64,000 nt of DNA from Leisingera methylohalidivorans DSM 14336 (GTDB lineage Bacteria; Pseudomonadota; Alphaproteobacteria; Rhodobacterales; Rhodobacteraceae). Made by a program: the position numbers and the translations under genes. Below, piece after piece: positions 35,989 to 45,139 of the stretch. The notes below the pieces were generated by a model that searched no databases, was not told the DNA's origin, and worked only from the letters and a program-made list of their open reading frames with translations. Position 1 is the first letter of the stretch; each line of letters starts with the position of its first letter. The DNA lies in assembly GCF_000511355.1 (NCBI RefSeq), contig NC_023135.1:1080371-1144370 (forward strand), read 5' to 3'.

Positions 35989-36791
35989 AGGTGAACAGGG
36001 ATCCCGAGCATTTCCTGTGCCGGATCGAGGAGGGCGTCGCCACGGTCTCCCTGGACCGGCCGGAGCGCAAAAACCCTCTGACGTTCGACAGTTACGCCGA
36101 GCTGCGCGACTGGTTCCGCGATCTGCATTACGACGACAGCGTTAAGGCGGTGGTCTTTGCATCCAATGGCGGAAATTTCTGCTCGGGCGGCGATGTGCAT
36201 GACATTATCGGGCCGCTGACCAAAATGAGCATGAGGGAGCTGCTGGCGTTCACCCGGATGACCGGGGATCTGGTCAAGGCGATCGTGACCTGCGGCAAAC
36301 CGGTGATCGCGGCGATTGACGGCATTTGTGTCGGGGCGGGGGCGATCATCGCCATGGCCTCGGACATCCGCATCGCCACGCCGGAAGCCAAGACCGCGTT
36401 TCTGTTCACCCGCGTCGGGCTGGCGGGCTGCGACATGGGCGCCTGCGCAATCCTGCCGCGGATCATCGGCCAGGGGCGGGCGGCGGAACTGCTGTATACC
36501 GGGCGGTCGATGAGCGCCGAGGAAGGCCAGGCCTGGGGATTCCACAATAAACTGGTGGCGGCGGATCAGCTGGACGCCGAGGCGCAGGCCTGGGCGGCGC
36601 GGATCGCGGCGGGGCCGAATTTCGGCCATATGATGACCAAGACGATGCTGGCGCAGGAATGGTCGATGTCGATCGAACAGGCGATCGAGGCCGAGGCGCA
36701 GGCGCAGGCGATCTGCATGCAGACCGCGGATTTCGAACGCGCGTACCATGCCTTTGTGAACAAGGAAAAACCGCTGTTCGAGGGCGACTGA
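35985..36791 (+). CDS. Enoyl-CoA hydratase/isomerase family protein
   Basis: A 268-residue crotonase-fold protein with the two CoA oxyanion-hole segments ([13 protein letters not shown] near 60, and [22 protein letters not shown] near 110). The longer insert after the first segment is as in several aryl/alicyclic-CoA hydratases. It probably hydrates an unsaturated ring-CoA intermediate. It overlaps the MarR stop by 4 bases; the acyl-CoA dehydrogenase follows after 91 bases. Confidence 0.9.
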   Translation: MKVNRDPEHFLCRIEEGVATVSLDRPERKNPLTFDSYAELRDWFRDLHYDDSVKAVVFASNGGNFCSGGDVHDIIGPLTKMSMRELLAFTRMTGDLVKAIVTCGKPVIAAIDGICVGAGAIIAMASDIRIATPEAKTAFLFTRVGLAGCDMGACAILPRIIGQGRAAELLYTGRSMSAEEGQAWGFHNKLVAADQLDAEAQAWAARIAAGPNFGHMMTKTMLAQEWSMSIEQAIEAEAQAQAICMQTADFERAYHAFVNKEKPLFEGD

Positions 36792-36882
36792 ACCGCTTGA
36801 GCCGCGGCTGCTGCACTGGAGGAGAGTGCGGGAGCCTCCGGCGGGAGTATTTGGACAAAGATGAAGCAGGGAGAGCCGCGCC

Positions 36883-38043
36883 ATGGCGGACAAGTCGTTT
36901 TTGAACTGGCCGTTCTTTGAGGACCGGCACCGGGAACTGGCGGCAGAGCTGGAAGACTGGGCCGGGGCGCATCTGGCGGGCATAGATCATTCGAACACCG
37001 ATGCGGCCTGCCGGGCGCTGGTGGCTGCGCTGGGAGAGGGCGGCTGGACGCAGCATTCCGGGGCTATGGCCGGGGAGCAGATGGACGTGCGCAGCCTGTG
37101 CCTGATCCGCGAAACGCTGGCGCGCCATGACGGGTTGGCAGATTTTGCCTTTGCCATGCAGGGGCTGGGGACGGGTGCGATCTCGCTGTTCGGCACGGCA
37201 GAGCAGCGGGGCGAATGGCTGCCGCTGACCCGCGCAGGCAAGGCGATATCCGCCTTTGCCCTGACCGAGCCGCAGTCAGGCTCGGATGTGGCCAACTCCA
37301 CCATGACGGCGACGCTGGATGGCGATACTTACGTGTTGAATGGCGAGAAGACCTGGATCTCCAACGGAGGCATTGCCGATGTCTACACGCTGTTTGCCCG
37401 CACCGGCGAGGCACCGGGCGCCAAAGGGCTGAGTGCTTTCGTTGTGCCGGCGGATCTGCCTGGGTTTGAGGTGGTGGAACGGCTGGAAACCATCGCGCCG
37501 CACCCGCTGGCAACATTGCGTTTTACCGATTGCCGGATCCCGAAGTCCGCGCTGCTTGGGCAACCGGGGCAGGGCTTCAAGATCGCGATGTCGGTGCTGG
37601 ATGTGTTCCGCTCGACCGTGGCGGCGGCGGCGCTGGGGTTTGCCCGCCGGGCGCTGGACGAGGCGCTGGCGCGGGTTACCACCCGGCAGGTGCAGGGCGC
37701 GCCGCTGTTTGATCTGCAGATGGTGCAGGGGCATATTGCCGATATGGCGCTGGACGTGGATGCCAGCGCGCTGCTGGTTTACCGCGCCGCTTGGGCCAAG
37801 GATTCCGGGGCGGCACGGGTGACGCGCGAGGCGGCGATGGCCAAGCTGTTTTCCACCGATCAGGCGCAGCAGGTCATCGACAAGGCGGTGCAGCTGCATG
37901 GCGGCGACGGCGTGCGCCGGGGCCAGAAGGTTGAGGAGCTTTACCGCGATATTCGTGCCTTGCGCATTTACGAAGGGGCCTCGGACGTGCAGCGGGTGGT
38001 GATCGCCCGCCAGGCGCTTGCCGCTTTTCAGGGAGGGAACTGA
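36883..38043 (+). CDS. Acyl-CoA dehydrogenase
   Basis: A 386-residue FAD enzyme with the family pattern: helical N-domain, [17 protein letters not shown] and [19 protein letters not shown] in the beta-barrel, and the C-terminal helical domain with [21 protein letters not shown] and [17 protein letters not shown], in which the Glu of YEG is the catalytic base position. In the operon it probably oxidises the alicyclic CoA ester. Start at ATG 36883 with GGGAGAG upstream; the ligase gene follows one base after its stop. Confidence 0.92.
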   Translation: MADKSFLNWPFFEDRHRELAAELEDWAGAHLAGIDHSNTDAACRALVAALGEGGWTQHSGAMAGEQMDVRSLCLIRETLARHDGLADFAFAMQGLGTGAISLFGTAEQRGEWLPLTRAGKAISAFALTEPQSGSDVANSTMTATLDGDTYVLNGEKTWISNGGIADVYTLFARTGEAPGAKGLSAFVVPADLPGFEVVERLETIAPHPLATLRFTDCRIPKSALLGQPGQGFKIAMSVLDVFRSTVAAAALGFARRALDEALARVTTRQVQGAPLFDLQMVQGHIADMALDVDASALLVYRAAWAKDSGAARVTREAAMAKLFSTDQAQQVIDKAVQLHGGDGVRRGQKVEELYRDIRALRIYEGASDVQRVVIARQALAAFQGGN

Positions 38044-38044
38044 G

Positions 38045-39658
38045 ATGCTGGGACCATCAGCGCATGAAGACACTTTCACCCGGGATAACCTGCCGCCGGC
38101 GGAGCAGTGGCCCGGGTTTCTGCTGGAGGGGTTTGACTATCCCGACTACCTGAACGCCGCGGTCGAGCTGACCGATGCGATGGTGGAGAAGGGGTTTGGC
38201 GACCGCACTGCGCTGATCGGCAACGGCCGCTACCGCACCTACAAGGAGCTGGCCGACTGGACCAACCGGCTGGCGCATGTGCTGAGCGAGGATCTGGGGG
38301 TGAAGCCTGGCAACCGGGTGCTGATCCGCTCGGCCAACAACCCGGCGATGGTGGCCTGCTGGCTGGCGGCGACCAAGGCGGGCGCGGTGGTGGTCAATAC
38401 CATGCCGATGCTGCGCAAGGGGGAGCTGGCCAAGATCGTCGATAAGGCCGAGGTGTCCCATGCGCTGTGCGACACCCGGCTGAAGGACGAATTGGTCGCC
38501 TGCGCCAAAGACTCGAAATTCTTGAAGACCGTGGTGGGCTTTGATGGCACGTCCAATCACGATGCGGAACTGGACCGGCTGGCGCTGGAAAAACCCGTGG
38601 CTTATGAGGCAGTGCGGACGGGGCGCGATGACGTGGCTTTGCTGGGGTTCACTTCCGGCACCACCGGGTCGCCCAAGGCGACGATGCATTTTCACCGCGA
38701 TTTGCTGATCATTGCCGATGGCTATGCGCGTGAAGTGCTGGATGTGCAGCCCGAGGATGTCTTTGTCGGCTCGCCGCCGCTGGCTTTCACCTTCGGGCTT
38801 GGCGGGCTGGCAATTTTTCCCTTGCGGTTTGGCGCTGCGGCGACGCTGCTGGAAAACGCAACCCCGCCGAACCTCATCGAGATCATCGAGAAATACAAGG
38901 CAACGGTCTGCTTCACCGCGCCGACAGCCTACCGGGTGATGCTGCGGGCGATGGAGGAGGGGGCGGATCTGTCCTCGCTGCGGGCGGCGGTTTCGGCCGG
39001 GGAAACCCTGCCCGCGCCGGTCTATGACGAATGGATGCAGAAGACCGGCAAGCCGATGCTGGACGGGATCGGCGCGACCGAGATGCTGCATATCTTCATC
39101 ACCAACCGGTTCAGCGATCACCGGCCTGCCTGCACCGGCAAACCGGTCGGCGGCTACCAGGTGAAGGTGCTGGATGCAGACGGCGCCGAGGCCCCGCGCG
39201 GCGAAGTCGGGCGGCTGGCAGTAAAGGGACCGACCGGCTGCCGTTACCTGGCTGATGACCGGCAGGCGGAATATGTCCGGGATGGATGGAACATCACCGG
39301 CGACAGTTTCATCCGGGATAAGGATGGCTATCTGCACTTTGCCGCCCGGAACGACGACATGATCGTGTCGGCCGGCTACAATATTGCAGGTCCTGAAGTG
39401 GAAGCCGCCCTGCTGGCGCATGAGGCAGTGGCGGAATGCGCGGTGATCGGCGCCCCGGACGAGGCCCGCGGCGAGATTGTGCAGGCGCATGTGGTGCTGG
39501 CCGCGGGGCAGGAGCCGTCGGCGGATCTGGTGAAACGTCTGCAGGACCACGTAAAGGCGGCGATCGCGCCTTACAAGTATCCGCGCTCGGTTGTGTTCAC
39601 CGCAGCGCTGCCAAAGACTGAAACCGGCAAAATCCAGCGCTTCAGACTGAAAGCCTAG
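38045..39658 (+). CDS. Aryl-CoA ligase (benzoate/2-aminobenzoate-CoA ligase family)
   Basis: A 537-residue adenylate-forming enzyme that activates an aromatic acid with ATP and CoA. Motifs: GFTSGTTGSPKATMHFHRDL (ATP loop, about residue 200), GIGATEMLHIFI, GWNITGDSF and the catalytic Lys region PKTETGKIQRFRLKA at the C-terminus. It groups by eye with benzoate- and 2-aminobenzoate-CoA ligases (N-terminal YPDYLNAAVELTDAMVEKG). The last gene of the operon; 2-aminobenzoate is favoured as substrate because of the monooxygenase/reductase fusion upstream. Confidence 0.9.
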   Translation: MLGPSAHEDTFTRDNLPPAEQWPGFLLEGFDYPDYLNAAVELTDAMVEKGFGDRTALIGNGRYRTYKELADWTNRLAHVLSEDLGVKPGNRVLIRSANNPAMVACWLAATKAGAVVVNTMPMLRKGELAKIVDKAEVSHALCDTRLKDELVACAKDSKFLKTVVGFDGTSNHDAELDRLALEKPVAYEAVRTGRDDVALLGFTSGTTGSPKATMHFHRDLLIIADGYAREVLDVQPEDVFVGSPPLAFTFGLGGLAIFPLRFGAAATLLENATPPNLIEIIEKYKATVCFTAPTAYRVMLRAMEEGADLSSLRAAVSAGETLPAPVYDEWMQKTGKPMLDGIGATEMLHIFITNRFSDHRPACTGKPVGGYQVKVLDADGAEAPRGEVGRLAVKGPTGCRYLADDRQAEYVRDGWNITGDSFIRDKDGYLHFAARNDDMIVSAGYNIAGPEVEAALLAHEAVAECAVIGAPDEARGEIVQAHVVLAAGQEPSADLVKRLQDHVKAAIAPYKYPRSVVFTAALPKTETGKIQRFRLKA

Positions 39659-39686
39659 CTGCCAGAGCCATTCCCGGTGCTTGTCC

Positions 39687-39701
39687 TGACAGCGGCTGTC
39701 A
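39687..39701 (+). terminator. Small hairpin after the aromatic operon
   Basis: TGACAG-CGG-CTGTCA forms a perfect 6-bp stem 29 bases after the ligase stop, without a T-run. A weak candidate for the operon end. Confidence 0.3.
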
Positions 39702-39809
39702 AACTGCCGGCAGGGTGGGTGCGCGGGTTTTACGGGCTCACCAAGCCTTTGCCACGCTGCAGCGGCTGTAAGGGGCCGAGATAGAGCGGCAATTACATCT
39801 GAGTGCGGG

Positions 39810-39883
39810 TGGAGGCGAGTACCGGAATCGAACCGGTGTACACGGATTTGCAATCCGCTGCGTCACCACTCCGCCAACTCGCC
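39810..39883 (-). tRNA. tRNA-Cys (GCA)
   Basis: On the minus strand the sequence starts GGCGAGT and pairs with ACTCGCC at the 3' end. The anticodon loop is TTGCAAA (GCA, cysteine), the T-loop is TTCGATT, and the discriminator base is U73, an identity element for Cys tRNA. CCA is encoded. Confidence 0.97.
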
Positions 39884-39988
39884 ATCCGTGGTGTAGGGCG
39901 TGATTAATCACATGCCCGCTGCCTGCGCAAGAGGCGTTTTGCCTCTGTCCGGACCAAAAATTGCTTTTCTTTCCGGATGGGTAGAATC

Positions 39989-40702
39989 TCACCTCGCCGC
40001 AGTTTGGTCAAGTGCCGCCGCGCGGATGCCAGCGGCAATCAGGGCGGGAATGCCGGGCAGGGCACCCGTGACTGGCAGCAGAAGCCCTTGGAAACCGGCA
40101 GCCTCGAGCGCCTGGGGGATGTCCTGTTTAACATGGTCGCCGGCCTGGGCAAAAAACGGCAGGCAAATGGAATACGCAGGCAAAGCGGTTGCGGCGGATT
40201 CAACCCTTGGAGCTTGCTCCACATAGCCGGGCGAGACTGCGCAGCCGGGCAGCAGGGGGCGCAGCCTGGCAGCAAAACATTCTGCGGCCTCTGCCGCCTT
40301 GGGACCGCGGGCAGACCCGTGGGCGGCGAGCAGAAGATGCGTTTCAGCCAGCGGCCAGCCTTGCCTTTCCGCGGCCTGGCGGACGGCCTCTGCAGCGAGG
40401 GCCGGAAGGGCGGCATCCAGACCGAAAGGCGCGGCCATGCAATAGCTGCGGCCCTGCAGGCGGTCAGGCAGAACCTTGGCTGTGAACCATCCGTGCGACA
40501 TGAAAAACGGATAGACCACGGTGTCATCGGCCATTTCGTGCTCCAGCCGCCCGGGCGTGGCGAGGGTGGCGGAGCGGATATCCCAATCCGGCAGATGCGC
40601 CGCAACCTCGGCCGCAAGCCTGGCCAGAGCGGCCTCTGCCGGACCAGGGTCGGAAGGCTGGCCATGGGCGGTGATGACGGCGGTGCGCGTGGTCTTCGTC
40701 AA
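39989..40702 (-). CDS. CbiX/sirohydrochlorin chelatase-family protein (two CbiX domains)
   Basis: A 237-residue protein with two halves, each starting with the CbiX strand and its metal-binding His: VITAHGQPSD (near 10) and LLLAAHGSARGPKAAEAAE (near 115). CbiX proteins insert cobalt or ferrous iron into sirohydrochlorin for B12 or siroheme. Which metal is used is not visible, and no cob or cys genes flank it. The TTG at 40702 is my choice because the family N-terminus (TAVITAHG) begins there, but no good ribosome-binding site precedes it. The frame runs into the tRNA-Gly gene if extended, so an upstream start is excluded. Confidence 0.8.
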   Translation of the reverse strand: MTKTTRTAVITAHGQPSDPGPAEAALARLAAEVAAHLPDWDIRSATLATPGRLEHEMADDTVVYPFFMSHGWFTAKVLPDRLQGRSYCMAAPFGLDAALPALAAEAVRQAAERQGWPLAETHLLLAAHGSARGPKAAEAAECFAARLRPLLPGCAVSPGYVEQAPRVESAATALPAYSICLPFFAQAGDHVKQDIPQALEAAGFQGLLLPVTGALPGIPALIAAGIRAAALDQTAAR

Positions 40703-40875
40703 GGCGGGGGTCCGGATTGTTGAAACTGCGTAAGTAGTCGGGATTGTTCCGCTATTTGGGGGGCTTGCCGGGCACTCCGCAAGGCTTGGGAAGATTTTTT
40801 CTGCGGCGTGCTGAGAAACGAAACCAAGGAGGTTGACCTTCCCGGGCGCTTCACCTAAATCAGCAAACACTCTGA

Positions 40876-40949
40876 GCGGGTATGGTGAAATGGTATCATA
40901 AGAGCCTTCCAAGCTTAAGGTGCGGGTTCGATTCCCGCTACCCGCTCCA
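40876..40949 (+). tRNA. tRNA-Gly (TCC)
   Basis: The cloverleaf is clear: acceptor GCGGGTA/TACCCGC, anticodon loop CTTCCAA (TCC, glycine), T-loop TTCGATT, and an encoded CCA. It is typical of bacterial tRNA-Gly(TCC). Confidence 0.97.
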
Positions 40950-41116
40950 GATCCTCCCCCTTCTGCCATTCTGTTACACCGTGACGCGGGATGTTCGCGC
41001 GTTCATGTGCTTTTTGAACCGGCTCAGCGCTTGACGCGCGGGGCCTGCGGGGCCATGAACCGTGGCGAATGCGCGGGGTTTCATACCCGCCAGCCCAAAG
41101 TGCAGAAGGATCCGGA

Positions 41117-42916
41117 ATGGCGCGGAGACAGGCGGCCCCGAATGCGGAACAGGAGCGCGAAGGCTCCCGGAAGATTGGCGTGCTTTCGGCGCTGTGGCCG
41201 TTCATGCGGCCGTACCGTCTGCTGATGCTTGCCGCGACCTGTGCGCTGGTGATGACCGCAGGGCTGTCGCTGACGCTGCCTTTGGCGGTGCGCCGGGTGG
41301 TGGATAATTTCCGGGTCTCGGAGTCCGAACTGCTGAACCTCTACTTCGGCGCTGCGCTGGGGATTGCTGCGCTGCTCGCGGCGGGCACCGGCGTGCGCTA
41401 TGCGCTGGTGACCCGGCTGGGCGAGCGGGTTGTGGCTGATATCCGCAAGGCGGTGTTCGACCGGGTGATCGGGATGAGCCCGGAGTTTTACGAACGGGTC
41501 ATGACCGGTGAAGTGCTGAGCCGGATCACCACCGACACCACGCTGATCCAATCGGTGCTGGGATCCTCGGTGTCGATCGCGCTGCGCAACCTGCTGATCT
41601 TCCTGGGCGGCATGGTGCTGATGCTGCTGACCTCGGCCAAGCTGACGATGATGGTGCTGCTGATCGTGCCGGCCGTCATTGTCCCGATCCTGGTCCTGGG
41701 GCGCCGCCTGCGTGCCATCAGCAAGGAAAACCAGGACTGGATTGCGGCCTCCTCGGGCAATGCCGGTGAGGCGCTGGGGGCGGTGCAGACCGTGCAGGCC
41801 TTTACCCATGAGGCCGCCAGCCGCCAAAAGTTCGGCGAGATGACCGAGACCGCCTATACCGTGTCCTGCCGCCGGATCCGGACCCGGGCTTATCTGACGG
41901 TGATCGTTATTTTCCTGGTGTTCTCGGGCATTGTCGGCGTGCTGTGGATGGGTGCCAATGATGTGCGCGCGGGGGTTATGTCCGAGGGGACCCTGATCCA
42001 GTTTGTGATCTACGCGGTGCTGGTGGCGGGCTCAGTGGCGGCGCTGTCGGAGATCTGGAGCGAGCTGCAACGGGCGGCGGGCGCCACCGAGCGTCTGGTG
42101 GAGCTGCTGAATGCGGCCGATACCGTGCTGGATCCCGTTGCGGCCCAGGTGCTGCCCGCGCCGGTGAAGGGTGAGATCCAGTTCGACAACGTGTCTTTCC
42201 GCTATCCGTCGCGCCCGGATGTCTCGGCTCTGGACAAGGTGTCGCTGGCGGTGAAACCGGGCGAGACTGTGGCCTTTGTCGGCCCGTCCGGGGCGGGCAA
42301 GACCACCATCATTCAGCTGCTGCAGCGGTTTTATGACCCGAACCAGGGTGCGGTGAAGCTGGACGGCGTAGCGCTGACTGCACTGCAGCGGGATGAGTTC
42401 CGCCATCACATCGCGCTGGTGCCGCAGGATCCGGTGATTTTTGCGGCCTCGGCCCGCGAGAACATCCGCTTTGGCCGTCCTGAGGCCTCGGATGCCGAAG
42501 TTGAGGCTGCCGCCCTGGCCGCCGCGGCGCATGACTTCATCTCGAAACTGCCCGAAGGCTATGACAGCTTTGTCGGCGAGCGCGGGGTGATGCTGTCGGG
42601 CGGCCAGAAGCAGCGGATTGCCATCGCCCGTGCCATCCTGCGCGATGCGCCGGTGCTGTTGCTGGACGAGGCGACCTCGGCGCTGGATGCCGAAAGCGAG
42701 CGTCTGGTGCAGGCCGCGGTGGACGAGTTGAGCCAGGGCCGGACCACCCTGATTGTGGCGCACCGTCTGGCGACTGTCAAAAAGGCCGACCGGATTGTGG
42801 TGATGGATCAGGGCCGGATCGTGGCCACCGGCACCCATGATGAGCTGGTGGCGCAGGGCGGGCTTTATGCGCGTCTTGCCAAACTGCAGTTCACCGAAGG
42901 GCTGGCCGCGGAGTAG
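41117..42916 (+). CDS. ABC exporter half-transporter (MsbA/multidrug type)
   Basis: A 599-residue fusion of a six-helix membrane domain (about 30-325; RLGERVVADIRKAVFDRVI, typical coupling region) and a nucleotide-binding domain (about 355-590): Walker A GPSGAGKTT, signature LSGGQKQR, Walker B VLLLDEATSALD, and H-loop AHR. It works as a dimer exporting lipids, drugs or other hydrophobic substrates; the substrate is not visible. The ATG at 41117 follows GAAGGA by 6 bases. It stands alone between tRNA-Gly and an acyl-CoA synthetase. Confidence 0.94.
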   Translation: MARRQAAPNAEQEREGSRKIGVLSALWPFMRPYRLLMLAATCALVMTAGLSLTLPLAVRRVVDNFRVSESELLNLYFGAALGIAALLAAGTGVRYALVTRLGERVVADIRKAVFDRVIGMSPEFYERVMTGEVLSRITTDTTLIQSVLGSSVSIALRNLLIFLGGMVLMLLTSAKLTMMVLLIVPAVIVPILVLGRRLRAISKENQDWIAASSGNAGEALGAVQTVQAFTHEAASRQKFGEMTETAYTVSCRRIRTRAYLTVIVIFLVFSGIVGVLWMGANDVRAGVMSEGTLIQFVIYAVLVAGSVAALSEIWSELQRAAGATERLVELLNAADTVLDPVAAQVLPAPVKGEIQFDNVSFRYPSRPDVSALDKVSLAVKPGETVAFVGPSGAGKTTIIQLLQRFYDPNQGAVKLDGVALTALQRDEFRHHIALVPQDPVIFAASARENIRFGRPEASDAEVEAAALAAAAHDFISKLPEGYDSFVGERGVMLSGGQKQRIAIARAILRDAPVLLLDEATSALDAESERLVQAAVDELSQGRTTLIVAHRLATVKKADRIVVMDQGRIVATGTHDELVAQGGLYARLAKLQFTEGLAAE

Positions 42917-43056
42917 ACGCCGAATTCTGCAAAATACCCAGCACCCCGCACCCCGCACCGGGTCCGGGCTGTTTGTGTTCTGAAATCTGCAACGGGCCGC
43001 AAAATGGCGCCACGTCATGCCGTAAACTGCCTTGGCGTGACCCTGCTCCGGAGCTT

Positions 43057-43068
43057 GCGCAATTGCGC
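43057..43068. promoter_or_regulatory. 12-bp palindrome upstream of the acyl-CoA synthetase
   Basis: GCGCAATTGCGC is a perfect palindrome 61 bases before the ATG of the acyl-CoA synthetase gene, followed by a similar TTGCAAT half-site. It could be an operator, but I cannot link it to a known regulator. Confidence 0.35.
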
Positions 43069-43129
43069 GTTTGCAATAGTCTGGCGCAAACAGAACACCC
43101 CATTCATTGGGGGAACGGGGAGGAGATAA

Positions 43130-45022
43130 ATGGGATTTTCCGGAGTCGCGGACCGCGACGCGCTGCAGAACGAAATGCCGTATGAGGCGCGGGATCTGCC
43201 GGCCACGCTGTACGGGCTGCTGTCACGGACTGCGGGCAGATACCCGAACAGCAAGGCGGTGAGCTATCAGATTTTTTCCGGCCCCCAGGATAAGGCGGAA
43301 ACTCTGACCTGGAGCAGGCTGAAGGCTCAGGTGAGCCAGGCGGCCAACATGTTCCGCGCGCTGGGGATCGGGGAGCAGGATGTGGTCGCCTATGTGCTGC
43401 CCAACTGCAACGAAACACTGGTGACCATGCTGGGCGGCGCGGTGGCCGGGATCGTGAACCCGATCAACCCGCTGCTGGAGCCGGAACAGATCGCCTCGAT
43501 CCTGCGGGAGACCAAGGCCAAGGTGGTGGTGACCCTGCGGCCCTTCCCCAAGACTGATGTGGCGCAGAAGGTGGCCGAGGCGGTGCGCCATGCGCCCGGG
43601 GTGAACACGGTGCTGGAAGTGGACCTGAACCGCTATCTGACGCCGCCGAAATCCTGGATCGTGCCGCTGATCCGGCCCAAACTGGACAATCAGGCCAAGG
43701 CGGCCCATGCGGATTACCTGAATTTCTCCAAAGAGATGGCGAAACAGCCCGCCACGTTGAATTTCGCCGACAGCAACGGCGACCGGGTTGCCTGCTATTT
43801 CCACACCGGCGGCACAACCGGCATGCCCAAGGTGGCGCAGCACAAATACTCGGGCTTGATCTATAACGGCTGGCTGGGGCACACGCTGCTCTTCACCGAA
43901 GAAGACAACATCATGTGCCCGCTGCCGCTGTTTCACGTCTTTGCGGTGCATGTGATCATGATGGCGGCCGTATCCTCGGGGGCGCATGTGGTGTTCCCGA
44001 CGCCGCAGGGCTACCGGGGCGAGGGGGTATTCGACAACTTTTGGAAGCTGATCGAACGCTGGAAGATCACCTTTATCATCACCGTGCCCACCGCTGTTTC
44101 GGCGCTGATGCAGCGCGAAGTGGACGCTGATATATCCTCGGTGAAAACTGCGTTTTCCGGCTCGGCGCCCATGCCGATGGAGCTGTTCAAGCGGTTTGAA
44201 GCGGCTTCGGGCGTGACCATAGTAGAAGGTTACGGGTTGACTGAGGCGACCTGCCTGGTTTCCTGCAACCCTCCGGGCGGCGAGAAGAAGGTTGGGTCGG
44301 TCGGGATCCCGCTCCCCTATACCGATGTGCGGATTGTCAAGCAGACCTCCGGCGGCCCGCTGGAGTGCGGTGTCGATGAAGTGGGGGAAATCTGCATCTC
44401 GAACCCCGGCGTCTACCCCGGCAACACCTATACCGAAACCGACAAAAACGTGGACCTCTACTATCAGGACAAATACCTGCGCACTGGCGACTTGGGTCGG
44501 ATTGACGAGGATGGCTATCTGTGGATCACCGGCCGTGCCAAAGATCTGATCATCCGGGGCGGCCACAATATCGACCCGGCTGAGATCGAAGAAGCGCTGC
44601 TGGGGCATGAAGCGGTGGCTTTCGCCGGCGCTATCGGCCAGCCGGATGCCCATTCGGGTGAGCTGCCTTGCGCCTTTGTCGAACTGGTCGCAGGCGCCTC
44701 GGTCAGCGAGGCGGAGCTTCTGGACTACTGCAAGATCCACGTGCATGAGCGCGCGGCGATCCCCAAGCATCTGACAGTGCTGAAGGAGCTGCCGAAGACT
44801 GCCGTGGGCAAAGTCTTCAAGCCGGATCTGCGCAAACACGCGATCACCCGCGTTTACAACGGCGCGCTTGAACAGGCCGGGCTGGCCGCGCGCGTTGTCA
44901 GCGTGACCGACGACAAGAAACGGGGTCTGGTGGCCCAAGTGGCGGCCAATGGCAGTGCTGAGCCTGAAATCGCGTGTGTTCTGGACCGTTTCACCCGGCC
45001 CTGGGAGCCGGCGGCAGCCTGA
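43130..45022 (+). CDS. Acyl-CoA synthetase (AMP-dependent ligase)
   Basis: A 630-residue adenylate-forming enzyme activating a fatty or other carboxylic acid with ATP and CoA. Motifs: CYFHTGGTTGMPKVAQHKY near 225 (ATP loop), VEGYGLTEATCLVS, YLRTGDLGRIDEDGYLWITG and the PKTAVGKVFKPDLR catalytic-Lys region near 560. A C-terminal extension of about 60 residues follows the last motif. It resembles medium/long-chain acyl-CoA synthetases of roseobacters. Start at ATG 43130 with GGGGAGGAG upstream; a terminator follows. Confidence 0.92.
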   Translation: MGFSGVADRDALQNEMPYEARDLPATLYGLLSRTAGRYPNSKAVSYQIFSGPQDKAETLTWSRLKAQVSQAANMFRALGIGEQDVVAYVLPNCNETLVTMLGGAVAGIVNPINPLLEPEQIASILRETKAKVVVTLRPFPKTDVAQKVAEAVRHAPGVNTVLEVDLNRYLTPPKSWIVPLIRPKLDNQAKAAHADYLNFSKEMAKQPATLNFADSNGDRVACYFHTGGTTGMPKVAQHKYSGLIYNGWLGHTLLFTEEDNIMCPLPLFHVFAVHVIMMAAVSSGAHVVFPTPQGYRGEGVFDNFWKLIERWKITFIITVPTAVSALMQREVDADISSVKTAFSGSAPMPMELFKRFEAASGVTIVEGYGLTEATCLVSCNPPGGEKKVGSVGIPLPYTDVRIVKQTSGGPLECGVDEVGEICISNPGVYPGNTYTETDKNVDLYYQDKYLRTGDLGRIDEDGYLWITGRAKDLIIRGGHNIDPAEIEEALLGHEAVAFAGAIGQPDAHSGELPCAFVELVAGASVSEAELLDYCKIHVHERAAIPKHLTVLKELPKTAVGKVFKPDLRKHAITRVYNGALEQAGLAARVVSVTDDKKRGLVAQVAANGSAEPEIACVLDRFTRPWEPAAA

Positions 45023-45043
45023 ACCGGGCGGCCAGCGTGAGAT

Positions 45044-45069
45044 AAAGGGCGCCCTCAGGGGCGCTTTTT
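45044..45069 (+). terminator. Terminator after the acyl-CoA synthetase
   Basis: A GCGCCC/GGGCGC stem with a TCAG loop, flanked by A- and T-rich arms ending in TTTTT. It starts 22 bases after the stop codon. Confidence 0.8.
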
Positions 45070-45139
45070 CATTCAGGCATTCCATTTGCGGGAATCTCTG
45101 CCTAGGCTCTGAAAAACAGGCACGCAGGGAGGCTCGCGG

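Noticed and set aside
39810..40949. tRNA genes as attachment sites of an integrated element
   Set aside because: No integrase, no duplicated tRNA 3' end and no change in gene content between the two tRNAs and their surroundings; only a CbiX gene lies between.
40703..40969. Extending the CbiX protein 5' to 40969
   Set aside because: The extension runs over the tRNA-Gly gene and has no similarity to the family.
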